Of a stretch of DNA of 64,000 nucleotides, positions 1 through 12,285 are shown one piece after another. The notes beneath the pieces were generated by a model. That model made no database searches, was not told the origin of the DNA, and worked only from the letters and a program-made list of their open reading frames with translations. Position 1 is the first letter of the stretch. Each line of letters opens with the position of its first letter. The stretch spans positions 12,440,541-12,504,540 of the forward strand of contig ML677333.1 in assembly GCA_007922305.1 (NCBI GenBank). The letters are read 5' to 3'. The position numbers and the translations under genes were made by a program. Origin of the DNA: Dermatemys mawii (lineage: Eukaryota > Chordata > Testudines > Dermatemydidae).

Positions 1-785
1 TTAGTTTCGTGACATCTTTTTGAAGTTCTTCACAGTCTGCTTGGTTCTTAACTATTCTGAGCAGTTTAGTATTATCTGCAAACTTTTCCACCTCACTGTT
101 TACCCCTTCCTCCAAATCATTGATGAATAAGTTGAATAGGATTGGTCCTAGGACTGATCCTTGGGGAACACCACTAGTTACCCCTCTCCATTCTGAAAAT
201 TTACCATTTATTGCTACCCTTTGATCCCTGTCTTTTACCCAGTTCTCAATCCATGAAAGGATCTTCCCTCTTATCCCATGGCAACTTAATTTACGTAAGA
301 GCCTTTGGTGAGGGACCTTGTCAAAGGCTTTCTGGAAATCTAAGTACACTGTGTCCACTGGATCACCTTTGTCCACATGTTTGTTGACTCCTTCAAAGAA
401 CTCTAATAAATTAGTAAAATATGATTTCCCTTTACAGAAACCATGCTGACTTTTGCCCAACAATGTATGTTCTTCTATGTGCCTGACAATTTTATTCTTT
501 ACTATTGTTTCAACTAATTTGCCCAGTACGGACATTAGATTTACCAGTCTGTAATTGCTGGGATCACCTCTAGAGCCCTTTTTAAATATTGGCGTTACAT
601 TAGCTATCTTCCAGTCATTGGGTACAGAAGCCGATTTAAAAGACAGTTTACAAACCCTAGTTAATAGTTCCGCAATTTCACATTTGAGTTCTTTCAGAAC
701 TCTTGGGTGAATGCCATCTGGTCCCGGTGACTTGTTACAGTTAAGTTTATCAATTAGTTCCGAAACCTCCTCTAGTGACACTTCA
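1..785 (-). mobile_element. CR1 LINE fragment (reverse transcriptase region)
   Basis: The complement reads as CR1 reverse transcriptase: YLDFQKAFDKVPHQRLLRKL near 300-350, a SGVPQGSVLGP-type motif near 150-180 and KFADNTKL near 65-90. The fragment runs off the left edge. The catalytic FADD is FADN here. Dead fragment. Confidence 0.88.
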
Positions 786-967
786 ATACAGACCTGTGTG
801 AACAGGTATTTTCACAAATGAAATCTATCTTCTGTCCCTCTTGAAGCCAGTTAACAACTGATCACTCAGAAGCCTGTGTGCAGCGTACAGTATCCAAATA
901 CATGCCAGACATTTGAAAACTCCACAAGGAAAAGAAAGGGCAAGGATCACTTTAGACTGATAAGATC

Positions 968-1176
968 TGCATTTTAATTTAATTTTAAATGAAGCTTCTT
1001 AAACATTTTTAAGACCTTATTTTCTTTACTTACAACAATAGTTTAGTTATATATTAAAGGCTTATAGAAAGAGACCTTCTAAAAATATTAAAATGTATTA
1101 CTGGCATGCAGAGCCTTAAATTAGAGTGAATAAATGAAGACTTGGCACACCACTTCTGAAAGGTTGCTGACCCCTG
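968..1176 (-). mobile_element. hAT MITE fragment, same family as 43860-44168
   Basis: The complement starts caggggtcagcaacctttca and continues through the same interior as the intact copy in E2F6 intron 4. Only one terminus is present; the other end was not found. Confidence 0.7.
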
Positions 1177-1589
1177 AATTAGAGCATCACACTAATCACA
1201 CATTATGCTCTCCCGATTCAGGCATCCTCTTGCCTCAATACCCAACAAGTTACTGTGATGTTAATGTTGACACTTGACCATCTACAGAAAACCCTATCAT
1301 GCAACTTTTAATATGCTGCACAATAAAGGACAATGTAATTTCCTATCCTCTGCATTAACTGGAAAAAATAATTCCAAAAGGAATTAGATCAACAATGAGG
1401 GATAAACACAATTACCCAATTGACAAATAGCTTAAATAATGAACGGAAACACCCAGCTCTGGGCTATATTGTGGCTCAGCCTGAGTGCCAGCTCAAGAGA
1501 GTATGGGGGCATAAGGCTGAGGGAAGCAAGCTCTGCAGAGCTCCTATGTTCATAACCCACCTCACCTGAGTAAATGGGAAGGGTGGGAA

Positions 1590-1725
1590 ATAGGCAGAGC
1601 ACTGACTCTCTTCCTCTGACTTATCCTGGAGAGCATATATTGCAATAGGGATAGACTTGTCTTAGCCAGGAGTAAAAACTGAAGTTCTTGACTCCCAGGG
1701 CCCTATTCATTAGACCATTCTGCCT
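1590..1725 (-). repeat. tRNA-derived SINE fragment
   Basis: The complement reads like the reptile SINE head (gaggcagaatggtctaatga) followed by a diverged body. Compare the better copy at 61580-61792. Confidence 0.5.
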
Positions 1726-3732
1726 CTCAAGGTTGACATTAGAACACAGTTATCATGGGAGGGCCTCTGCACAGAGTGAGGCTCTTTTTCCACACCAGTA
1801 ACTTAAGCAAAACAAAAAAGGATGCCCACCTTTTAAAGAAGGAATGTTTCCAGTTTTTGGCAGACGTTTTAGAGAATATGGCTCTAGCAGAACAACAGTA
1901 TCTTTATTTAGTTTAGATGTCTGATTCGTGTGTTTTCCCCCCACCCCAAGTAAGACTGCAAGATAGGAACAGGTGATAGAGCTGAAGGGAAAGGACTAAG
2001 CCTAAAATCCTAGGGTATAAAATTCTGAAGAAGTGTCTGACTGAGACAATCAAAGGTAAAGGCACTGCCAAGATCAGGCTTTTGTAAGCCAGGCTCCCAT
2101 GTTTGCCATGATGCTCTGGGGGTCTTCATAGGGAATGTCTGCATTTTTTCTTTTCCTTTTTATTGACATTCTCCCCCACCCCCACAAGGAACTACCAAAA
2201 GAGCAATCCATAGATCAGACATGATATTTGTATCATCTCTGATGAAAATTTGAATCCTGCCTATTTAACCATCAGCTAACCCAAGGTAAAGACTCAAGTC
2301 CTACAAATACTTATACACATGCTTAATTTTATGCATATGATTAATGCCACTCCATTCAATAGGACTATTCTCTGTGTAATCCCAAATATATTCATGTTTT
2401 CAGGATATAGCACCGAGAACTAAGTACTACACCAGGAGAAAATGAGCTGAAGATAAAGTAGAATACTAAATAACATGCAACTCCATTTTCCCTAACCTTT
2501 TCTGAAAGTATCCTGTACAATATATAGAGAGATATAGACAGACACCTACTGGTATTCAAGATCTTGACACCTTTCCTCTCAAGTCACAGTCTGGCAAAGT
2601 GGTGAACAAGTAATTACTTTGGAATGTTACTGTAGCACTAAAAAAAACCCCACAAACATTCTAGCTTTCCTTTGATCACTCATGCATGTTAGCATCTCTC
2701 AGGCTCTTCGCTCTCACTTTACAGCCTAGGATATAAATGATTAATGAAGAACCATGTATCAATCCAAAATATTATTTTCCAATTTCAATCCAAGTGAGTA
2801 ATGTTACCCCAGCACGCTGCTACTGAGAATTTTGTTCTATAAAACTGAATTTAAGTTTAACCTACAATAGTGATATTAGGCTCATGTATTGTTTTAGTGC
2901 AAGTTCACTCATATCTACATTTCAAAGCTTTCGCTTCTCAATTCCAAATTTACCTTGGGGCTGTAACTTGGCATAAAAATTCTTACATCAAGAAAATACA
3001 TACATGCAAATTTTTTTTACTTCAGATCTTCAAAAATGTGTTATCCTTAAATGTCTTAGCTTTACTCAAACAAAATGCAGTTTTGTCAGCCATCCATTTC
3101 ACTGAGGATTAACACCTACATGTTTTTGTTAAGCAGTTTAAATTAAACATAGTTTAGCTTTACTTTTATAAGTTTAAATTATTTCTTGGCTTAGATAAAT
3201 AAGTATTGCACACTGAGTTCAAATTAGGTTTCCTATATATTTGCATTACTGTCTTCTCTGAATGCTTTTGAGATTACAACAACATGGCTATTCTTTGGTA
3301 TGTGGTCAAATTTATCTTCAAAGTTTTCAATCTTATTCTAAGTCTACCATGACAGCACCATGTAAAAATGACAAGTACAACTTTGATAAGTGCCTAAGCA
3401 ACTTAGGCATTTTAAAAAATGTATCTGACAACTCAGCTCTATTATAGCGTGTCTATGAGCAATAGTGCTATTCTGTAAATTATCCTTAAATTACTTTAAA
3501 CATAAATTATCCTAAGCTATATTTTTGTAACTGTGTGATTCCCATTTTGTATTTTGCACCCATTTAAAAATACACTTGCAGCCTGACAAGTTATTGCAGA
3601 CATTGTTCAATCTAGTTGTTGTTTGTCACAAAAATGTAGGCAGTATCCTTCGATAATAACTGTCTACCTTTGATGAACAATAACTTTAAAACTTCCTAGG
3701 GACAGATCCATAACCACAAATTCTATTGTTTT

Positions 3733-3883
3733 AGGCCTTGATCCTGCAAAGGCTTAGAATATGCTTAACTTTGAGTATTGAACTTAATGGAACTGTTGAC
3801 TGTGCATAAAGATATCCATGGGCCAGATGCACTGAAGTCAATGGAAGGATTCCCATTGAGTTCACTGGGGATGGATCAGGGCC
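3733..3883. repeat. Hairpin repeat with GGCCTTGATCC / GGATCAGGGCC ends
   Basis: Inverted ends and a central agtcaatgg-type palindrome. Related copies lie at 5466-5531, 5667-5722, 13560-13670, 15084-15156, 18730-18791, 21488-21562, 31245-31324, 40938-41008 and 62841-62910. Probably a very short non-autonomous DNA transposon; class not known to me. Confidence 0.6.
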
Positions 3884-5465
3884 ATGAACATCAGACTTTG
3901 CAGGAATGGGTTTTTAAATAGTACTGCTCAGGGAAGAAATACAGAAGACCTAGGGAGTAAACAAAATATAGCAAAGTCCAATTTACACATACAAACCAAA
4001 GAGATCAGAAAATGATCAGAATAGTCAGCTTTTTTTTTTTTCATGTTTTCAGGGCAAATTTTTAAAAAGCATATTACATCTGACTAGTTAACAATATTGT
4101 TTATTCACAGAAAATGTTTACCTTAAAATCAACATTTTAGCACAAAGGAACATTTAACAATGGTTGCTCTTTAATCAGCATAACAGAAATGTGAATAGTA
4201 AATAGCTAGAATATGTCTGGCACAGCTTGCTTTTGTATTGCCATTAGTTTCCATGGGAAGCAAGGTCTCCTGTAAAACAATGGCAAAGTTCCTTTAAACA
4301 TTCAAGCCTAAAATGCATCAAATACCTGCTCCTGTTGCCCTTTAAAAAAAGGAAAAAAAAAAAGATCTAGGTACATCCCATACATAAGTGTGACAGACTT
4401 TTTGGGAGCATTAAAAGGAAAGTCCTAGTCCCATGTTTTATTTCTCAAGAAACAGCTCTTCCAAACACCACACAACAGGCAAAAATGAAATTCTTTAAAG
4501 AATAAGGTCTTCCCACTGTTTTTGCAAAAATGTAATCAACAAACATGAAAGCTGCTTCCTGAATGTATGATGTATAATTTCTAGGTTTGACCAATTTACA
4601 TTTCTAGTAACTAACAGATTGTTTTACTAACTAATGCAAATGTTATTGATCTGCTCTCTTACTGAATTGATAACACTAGTATGGGCCAACTCGCTTTCTT
4701 AGCTTTCTCAATGTTTTCCTCAAAAGAGGCCCATTACATGGCAGGGGGCAAAGGACAGGGCTAGATAACACTGTTTAGACATTTCTTTGATGTCCAAAGG
4801 CATCATCCCCAACAACTGACCAATGAAAACAAAAGAGCACTCTGAGGCTGCTGGAAATCCCAGCCATTCGTCTCACCATCTTTTGATTTCCCAAGGCGTC
4901 TATTCTCTGACCTTTGCACTCTGACACAAAGATCTCATTTGAAGGATGGTCAGCCATGTCAAAAATTCTCTCCAAATTCAGCCAATAAGCTAGGGATTTA
5001 TTTCGCTTTCCATAATACCTTTGTGTTCTAATGTACCAGCTGGAATGAATCTAATTTATAAAAAGAGGGGAGAAACAAAAGGGAGAACTTCTTTTAAGAA
5101 ACCAATGTCAGAAATCCAGATTTATTCTTGAAGCCACCATTCTAAATTAATTTATGCAAGAGTAATTATTTCCTTCTTGCAGACAGAGTCAGTAAAGCCT
5201 TCCTTCAATTCATAATTCTTTTGCATTATATTTTATTTTCCCCAATAATTAATAATGAGTCAGTCAAATTGGCATATGTCACTTGTTATACTTATAAAAG
5301 TCCTGGGACTGTAAGGCACCTTTTAAGTTACCATGCAGACTGTAAATACTTGTGGGGAAAAACAAATGGAAAAAATAATGAAGTCCATAAAAGAACAACA
5401 AATTAAGGTCTCATTTTTGCAAATCCTTATACATATGATTAGTCCTAATAAAGTCAAGTAGGGGA

Positions 5466-5722
5466 CTTATCCAGCTCCCACTGAAGTCAGTAGAGTTTTT
5501 CTATTGACTTCAGTCCACGTTGGATCAGGCCATAAAAGGGTAAAATTTGGAGGGATTGCAAGAGGTTTCTGCTCTTACATGTTTTTTTGTAGGTAACTAC
5601 CTATATTTGGGATTATGAAGTGAATTTTGCAAGTTATAGGACATTATCTTAATAATAGAAAGTGAAATCCTGGCCCCACTGAAATCAGTGGCAACTCACA
5701 TTGACTTCAATAGGGCCAGGAT
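5466..5722. repeat. Two hairpin repeats of the GGATCAGGCC family
   Basis: Two neighbouring members (5466-5531 and 5667-5722) with the motifs tgacttcagt and ccactgaa paired as inverted arms. Same family as 3733-3883. Confidence 0.55.
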
Positions 5723-5728
5723 CTATCA

Positions 5729-5965
5729 CAGAATCATAGAAGATCAGGGTTGAAGAGACCTCAGGAGGTCATCTAGTCCAACACCCTGCTCAGAGCAGGA
5801 CCAATCCCCAACTAAATCATCCCAGCCCAGACTTTGTCAAGCTTGACCTTAAGAACCTCTAAGGATGGGGATTCCACCACTTCCCAAGGTAACCCATTCC
5901 AGTTCTTCTCCAAATGAATCTCTCTCTCGAAACTGTGTTCTTCTCTGCACCTGACGTCATTCCTC
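5729..5965 (-). mobile_element. CR1 3' end fragment
   Basis: Starts cagaatcatagaagatcagg, the inverted CR1 3' terminus, followed by the familiar ggtcatctagtccaac segment. About 235 bp of 3' UTR, 5'-truncated. Confidence 0.85.
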
Positions 5966-6139
5966 CAGACCTTAGTTTAAAAACTCCCTTACAACCTTTT
6001 TAATTTTACATGCCAGCAATCTGGTTCTGTTTTGATTTAGTAGGAGCCATCCTTCCTGGATAGGCCCCTCCTTTCTGACAAAATGTACTAGTTCTGAATA
6101 AACTTCAATCCCTTCTCCCAATATCATTGTTTCATCAAA

Positions 6140-6785
6140 TTTGTAGGGACAAAATCAGAAAGGCTAAGGCATAAAATGAGTTACATGTAGCAAGGGACAC
6201 AAAGGTCAGTAAGAATAGGTTATTCAAATACATTAAAAGAAAGATGAAGGAAAGTATAGGTTCTTAACTAGTGGGGAAGGAAAGGCTTTTTAGTTAAGAC
6301 TAAAGCAAAATAGGCATTAAACATCAAAAAGGCTGAGATGTTTAATGCCTATATTCCTTTAGTCTTCACTAAAAAGGTTCATTGTGATGAGATACTTAAT
6401 AATTATGTTAATAGCAACAACAAGGGAGGGGAGGAACACAAGCCAAAATAGGGAAAGAATGACTTAAAGAATATTTAGGTAAGCTAGATGTATTCAAGAC
6501 AACAGGGACTGATGAAATCCAGGCTAAGATACTTTAAAAACTTAGCTGAAGCAATCTCAGAACCGCTAGCAATTGTCTTTGAGAACTCATGAAGGATGAG
6601 TGAGGTCCCAGAGAACTGGAGAAAGGCAACATAGTACCTATGTTTAAAAAGAGGACAAAGTATCTGGAAGAATATTGGAAGAAATTACTAAACAGTAAAT
6701 GTGTAAACACCTAGAAGATAATAGTCATAAGTAATAGCCAGCATGTATTTGTCAAGAACAAATCATACCATGCCTAACTTCCTCC
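6140..6785 (+). mobile_element. CR1 LINE fragment (reverse transcriptase, N-terminal part)
   Basis: Broken frames give EIQAKIL...LAEAISEPLAIVFENS and VPENWRKA, the CR1 reverse transcriptase start. It is interrupted at 6791 by a Harbinger element. Stops and frameshifts throughout. Confidence 0.7.
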
Positions 6786-7289
6786 TTTAAGGGTACGTCT
6801 ACAGTACGAAATTATGTCAAATTTATAGAAATTGATTTTTCTGAACAGATTGTATACATTCGATTGTGTGTGTCCCCACTAAATGTGTTAAGTCAGCGGA
6901 GTACATTCACAGTACAGAGGCTAGCATCAACTGTCAGAGCGGTGCACTGTGGGTAGCTATCCCACAATTCCCGCAGTCTCCGCCGCTCATTGGAATTCTG
7001 GGTTTAGCTCCCAGTGCATTATGGGGCAAAAACATTCTCGCAAGTTTTTCTGGGCGCATCTCATCAGTTGCCCCTCCCTCCATGCAAAGTACAGCAGACA
7101 ATTGTTTTGCACCATATCATGGCAAGCATGGAGCCCGCTCAGCTCATCGCTGCAGCTGTGACCATTGTAAACAACTCTCACATTTGCAGAACCTGTCAAA
7201 GCGGCTGAGGAAGTGACAACAGCACAATCACGATAGTGATGAGGATATGGACACAGACGTTCTTACAAGAAAGCCATGTGGCAATAAGG

Positions 7290-8225
7290 ATATCATGGTG
7301 ACGTTGGGCCAGGTTCATGCCATGGACATGGTGGGACCGCACAGTGCTGCAAGTATGGGATGATTCCCAGTGGCTGCAAAACTTTCACATGCGGAGGGCC
7401 ATTTTCATGGAACTTTATGACTTGCTGCCCCCTTCCCTGAAGAGCAAAGACACCAAAATGAGAGCAGCCTTCACAGCTGAGAAGTGAGGGCCATTGCCCT
7501 GTGGAAGCTTGCAATGCTGGTCAGTCGGGAATCAGTTTGGAGTGGGCAAATCTGCTGTGGGGGCTGCTTTGCTGCAAGTAGCCAATGAAATCATTGACCA
7601 GCTGCTATGAAGGGTAGTGACTTTGGGAAATGTGCAGACCATTGTGGGTGGCTTTAATGTGCGGGGGTTCCCTAACTGCAGTGGGGTGATAGATGGAATG
7701 CATACCCCTATCTTGGCACTGGAACACCGGGGTGGCCAGTACGTAAACTGAAAGAGGTATTTTTCCATGGTACTGCAAGCACTGGTGGATCACAAGGGAC
7801 GTTTCACCGACATCAATGTGGGATGGCCATGAAAAGTTCATGATGCTCGCATCTTCAGGAACTCTGGTCTGTTTGAACAGCTGCAGGAAGGGACTTATTT
7901 CCCAGACCAGAAAATTACTGTTGCGGGGGTTGAAATGCTTATAGTTATCCTCGGGGACCCAGCCTACCCCTTAATGCCATGGCTCATGAAGCCATACACA
8001 GGCACCCTGGACAGTAGTAAGGAGCAGTTCAACTGTAGGCTGAACAAGTGCAGAATGGTGGTAGAATGTGCATTTGGACATTTGAAAGTGCACTGGTGCT
8101 GTTTGCTGACTAGGTTAGATCTCAGCAAAACCAATATTCCAATTGTAATTGCTGCTTGCTGTGTGCCCCACTATATCTGTGAGAATAAAGGGGAGACATT
8201 TATGGCAGGGTGGAAGGTTGAGGCA
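7290..8225 (+). pseudogene. PIF/Harbinger transposase pseudogene (DDE)
   Basis: HARBI1-like DDE nuclease. First Asp in VIDG (7692-7694), second Asp in ILGDPAYPLMPW (7956-7958), Glu in VECAFGHLK (8064-8066), all in one frame; the CCVPHYICENKGE tail follows. In-frame TGA codons at 7608, 7749 and 7830 and a pair of frameshifts near 7485-7525 disable it. Two of the TGA codons sit where Arg is expected, consistent with CGA to TGA decay. A domesticated host HARBI1 is unlikely because of the stops and the adjoining terminal repeat. Confidence 0.85.
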
Positions 8226-8546
8226 AATAGCCTGTGGCCAACTTCGGACAGCCAGACAACAGAGTGATTAGAAGAGCGCAGCAGGGCGCGCTCTGCATCA
8301 GAGAAGCTTTGAAAGCCAGTTTCATGACTGGCCAGGATAAAGTGTGACAATTGTGTTTGTTTCTACTTGACGTTACCCACCCCCTATATATATTGAAGGA
8401 AATAACTTAAAAAATGTTCTTTATTATTTGTTGAACACATTGAGAGAAATCGGAAGGTGGTCTTGTGGAGGGAGAGGTAGTTGGTTAGGAAGAGTTAGTG
8501 GGGTGGAGGAGGAGGGAAGGACAAGTCCAGAAACCAGATCAAAATT

Positions 8547-8780
8547 TCATATATGCCAGCCTTCTGTTGCTTGAACAATCCTCTGGGGTTGAGTATGTGG
8601 GTCCCTGGAGCCTCCCCCGCATGTTCTTGGGTGTCTGGATGAGGAGGCTATGGAACTTGGGGAAGAGAGAGGGTGGTTATACAGGGGCTGCAGCAGTGGT
8701 TTGTGGTCTTGCTGCCTTTCCCACATCAGATCCACCAGACAGCGAAGCATGTCAGTTTGCTCCCCCATCAGCCTGAGCAT
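8547..8780 (-). pseudogene. Myb/SANT-like Harbinger accessory protein, C-terminal relic
   Basis: The complement reads MLRLMGEQTDMLRCLVDLMW followed by a Gln/Pro/Ser-rich tail, like the C-terminus of the DNA-binding partner encoded by Harbinger elements. The N-terminal SANT domain is not clearly readable upstream (8780-9420). Assignment from memory of the family. Confidence 0.55.
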
Positions 8781-9722
8781 GGCATCCTGACTAGATCATA
8801 TGTATTAAAAGCTGCATTCAGTTCTGTTCCACTCATGCCTCTTTTGGTGGATTGGAAACCTTTCTTCCAGATACTAGCTATGTGCTGCCATGTCTTGTGG
8901 CTATTATTAAACAGAGCACAAATGTGTCAATCCTTGTGCAGCACCTTCAGTCCTGCACTTAAAATGATTAAACGTGGCTTTATAAAAAAAAAATCCATGC
9001 CCAAACACCAAACTCAGCACTCCTCCCGCCACTATTTCCAAATTTCTTGATGTTTCCATTCCCTTCCCCCCTTCCCCTATGCAGCACTAAGCACGATTGC
9101 CAGGTGGCTGAGAAATAAAATTAAGACACATTGTATCTGAGGCAGTTTTACTGTGGTGAAAGAAAAAGTAAGAGGTACACCAGTCAAAATGTTTCCACCT
9201 ATAGTCATTAGCAGCACATGTGAAGTGACTGAACTATACCCAAAGATGGCATGGAAGTTCATAACCAGGGGGCAGGATTGTTGAATCTGTCATGAGATAG
9301 GGATCAGCTGTGTTTGAAGCTTCTTCTCGCCATCTTCTACACTGCCTGTTATTGAGGTTCCTGAAGGGAATTGTCCAGACAGGATGCCTTGAGCTGATAT
9401 GGTGTCTCTGTGGATTAAACATATCTTTAAATTGGTAGATGGGGCATGTCTTGCTCTTTAATCATGTTACAAGGACTATGCCAAGAAGCTGTGATGAGAG
9501 TGTATAGACCAACTGGACAAAGAAAGGGAGATGCAGAAATGTTGGAAACAATGATGAGGCAGACGAGTTTGCAGAACATTCTTGCACTGTGCTCATGTTT
9601 AACACCCCAAGCTAACCCTGCCCTGCAGTCTATTGAAAACACAGGAGGTGGGCAGACCCCTTTCACTTCCCCAACTGCAAGCAACAGAGTTCTCATGCCA
9701 TTCCACCCTCCAAGGCAAAGAA

Positions 9723-10680
9723 CATAAGAATGGCCATATTGGGTCAGACCAATAGTCCATCTAGCTTAGTATCTTGTCTCTGACAGTGGCCAATGCCAGA
9801 TGCTTCAGAGGGAATGAACAGAACAGGCAATCATCAAATGATTCATCCCATCGTCCACTCATAGCTTCTGGCAATCAGATGGTAGGGACATCCAGAGCCG
9901 GGGTTGCAACCCTGAATATCTTGGCTAATAGCTATTGATGCACCTATCTTCCACAAAGTTATCCAGCTCTTTTTTTGAAAAATGTTATAGTTTTGGCTTT
10001 CACATCATCCCCGGCAATGAGTTCCACAAGTTGACTGTGCGTTGTGTGAAGAAGTACTTTCCTTTTGTTTGTTTTAAACCTGATGCCTATTAATTTTACT
10101 GTGTGACCCCGGCTCTTGTGCTATGTGAAGGAATGAATGCTTCCTTATTCACTTACTCCACAATAGCCATGATTTTATAGACTTCCATCATATCACCTTA
10201 GTCATCTCTTTTTCAAGCTGAAATGTCCTAATTTTTTTAATCGCTTGTCATACGGAAGCCTTAATCATTTTTGTTGGCCTTCTCTGTACCTTTTCAAATT
10301 CTAATAAATCCTTTTTGAGATCAGAGTCACCAGAACTGCATGCAGTATTGAAGGTATGGATGCATGATAACATGGATTTATACAGTGGCATTATGATATT
10401 TTCTGTCTCATTATCTATCCCTTTCCTAGTGGCTCCTAACATTCAATTTGCTTATATGACTGCAGCTGCACATTGAGTGGATCTTTTCAGAGAGCTATCC
10501 ATAGTGACTCCAAGATCTCTTTCTTGACTGGTAAGAGCTAATTTAGTCCCCATCATTTTGTATGTATAGTTGGGATTATGTTTTCCAATGAGCATTACTT
10601 TGCATTTATCAACATTACATTTCCATTTTATTGGCAGATGAAGAAAACAGCTACAAACCCACATACACATTTTAGTGATT
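9723..10680 (-). mobile_element. CR1 LINE, long 3' UTR fragment
   Basis: Begins with the inverted 3' end aacataagaatggccatatt and continues as typical CR1 3' noncoding DNA up to the end of the coding part near 10450-10670 (complement NVDKCKVMLIGKHN). It separates the two Harbinger elements. Confidence 0.82.
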
Positions 10681-10779
10681 CTGTCTGCACAAAAGTGTGG
10701 TCAGTCTGTACTTTGGATATTTCAGCACTAGTTTAGTTTACAAATTTGCACTGTCTCGTGTGTCAAAACAAAGTTTATT

Positions 10780-12285
10780 ATTTGCAGCTGCACTCATTAA
10801 GGTCCAGCTCTCCCTAATAACATCCTTTCCTAATAAAATCAATTCAAGGCATATGCATTAAGGTGTCTCCACCTCTGCCTCCCATCAATCAGTGAAGCTG
10901 TCTCCCTAACTCTCACAAATATTGTGCAAAACACAGCAAACAGCCATAATACAAGGCAGATATCCTTCAAAAGCCTCCAGTCTTGTTACGAGACACCTCT
11001 ACCTTCCCTTCAATCTTCCAAAGGCACAGTCCTTCTGCAGCTATTCAGGGTACACTTAAATAGCTCTTTCCCTTATCCAACTACCCTGTAACAAAGCTTC
11101 ATAAGCCAGGAAATCCATAGATAGGATGGATCTCCCAGAATAGCAGTTGAAACCATAGCACCATTAATATTCATAGTGGTTTGGGGAGTAAAAGTTCAAT
11201 TTTTCATTGAAGAAAACAAATGACAGTTTCTAAAGATTCTGGCCACACAGACCTTTGCCAATCACCCCACATTAATAATCCTGCCATGGCGATCGATCAG
11301 GGCTTGCATAACCATGGAGAAGTACCCATTTTTGTTGATGTACACCAAGCCCTGGTAGGTGTGTATGTGGGGAGGGGGAACGAATAACAGGCACATAGGT
11401 CCCATCACTGGCTCCTGTGCAATTTGGGAACCCCAAGCATTCAAAGCCATTAACAACCTTCTGCTCATTGTCAAGTTTTATGACCCATAGCATTAGCACC
11501 CTCTCAATAGCAGCACACACCTCTGACAACTGTTTCACAAACTGGTTAGCTACTGCTTGGCAGCAGTGGAGGTGGACAACTTCCAGAGGGTGATGGCCAC
11601 ACACTTCTCCATATTGAGGGGGACTCTCATGTTAGTGGTGTGATGCTACAGCTCCAAGTGAGCTCTCTGCAGATTTCCAGAAAGTGCCCTTCCACATCCC
11701 AAAGTTTTGCAGTCATCCCAGGTCTGCATCATTAGCCTGTTCTGCCAGTTGGAGCTGCTTGGCTGCATCAAGAAGTGGCACACCACTGAGTCAAGCTGGT
11801 CCAGGAACTAGTCATGCAGAAATAACTAGTTTCATTCTCCTACAGCAGAATCTGTGTGGTATCACGATGGTGAACTTCCATCTCCTCCATAGCCACCTGC
11901 CTGCCTGATTCCAGTGCCTATGGAGCACCCTAGTCATATTAATAATGGCCAGAATCATGGTACTCAGTAGTTCTTCCTTTATACTGCCTGACAGCTGTTA
12001 AACATTTATTTGAAACTGAAACAGTTTGAAAATGATTCTGGACAGCAAGTCAAATTACGGGATATTGTGGAAGGAATTGTGGGAGCTTGAACCCAAACCA
12101 CAGAATTCCAATTGGTATTCCAGAATGCACCATAACCCATAATGCATTGAGCCTAGTGGCAGAACACTGGACCTTGGGATATCTGCCCAGAATGCTGTGT
12201 GTTTATTCTGAAAAAGCACAGTGCTGTGTAGATGCTATGATTCAGAAGGTAAGTAGCTTAAGCTGTTTCAGACAAAAGAGTGAAG
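10780..12285 (-). mobile_element. PIF/Harbinger DNA transposon 2 (decayed)
   Basis: Opposite orientation to element 1. It carries a transposase relic (about 10900-11610) and a terminal region with the recurring gcattctgg / gcattatgg motifs near 12060-12190. Right border approximate; the other end is lost near the CR1 at 10680. Confidence 0.65.
10900..11610 (-). pseudogene. PIF/Harbinger transposase pseudogene 2
   Basis: On the complement: ECLGFPNCTGASDGTYVPV (first Asp region), NKNGYFSMVMQALIDRHGRI in a shifted frame, and MAVCCVLHNICE near 10920-10955. The middle with the second Asp and Glu is deleted or unreadable. Broken by frameshifts. Confidence 0.75.

Larger units (their letters stand above)
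786..5428. other. Intergenic AT-rich DNA, no gene seen
   Basis: Reading frames are short and stop-broken on both strands. Apart from the hAT fragment at 968-1176, a SINE-like piece near 1600-1725 (reverse orientation) and a hairpin repeat at 3733-3883, nothing specific is recognised. Confidence 0.6.
6791..9722 (+). mobile_element. PIF/Harbinger DNA transposon 1 (decayed)
   Basis: Begins with the terminal motif gggtacgtctacagtacgaa directly after a TAA, the usual PIF/Harbinger target triplet. Inside are a transposase relic on the + strand (7290-8225) and a Myb/SANT-like protein relic on the - strand (8547-8780), the normal two-gene convergent design. The right end is not seen; a CR1 3' end starts at 9723. 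Confidence 0.78.

Noticed and set aside
7935..8267. Possible host HARBI1 gene
   Set aside because: Only the C-terminal half is open; three in-frame TGA codons and frameshifts lie upstream, and Harbinger termini surround it.
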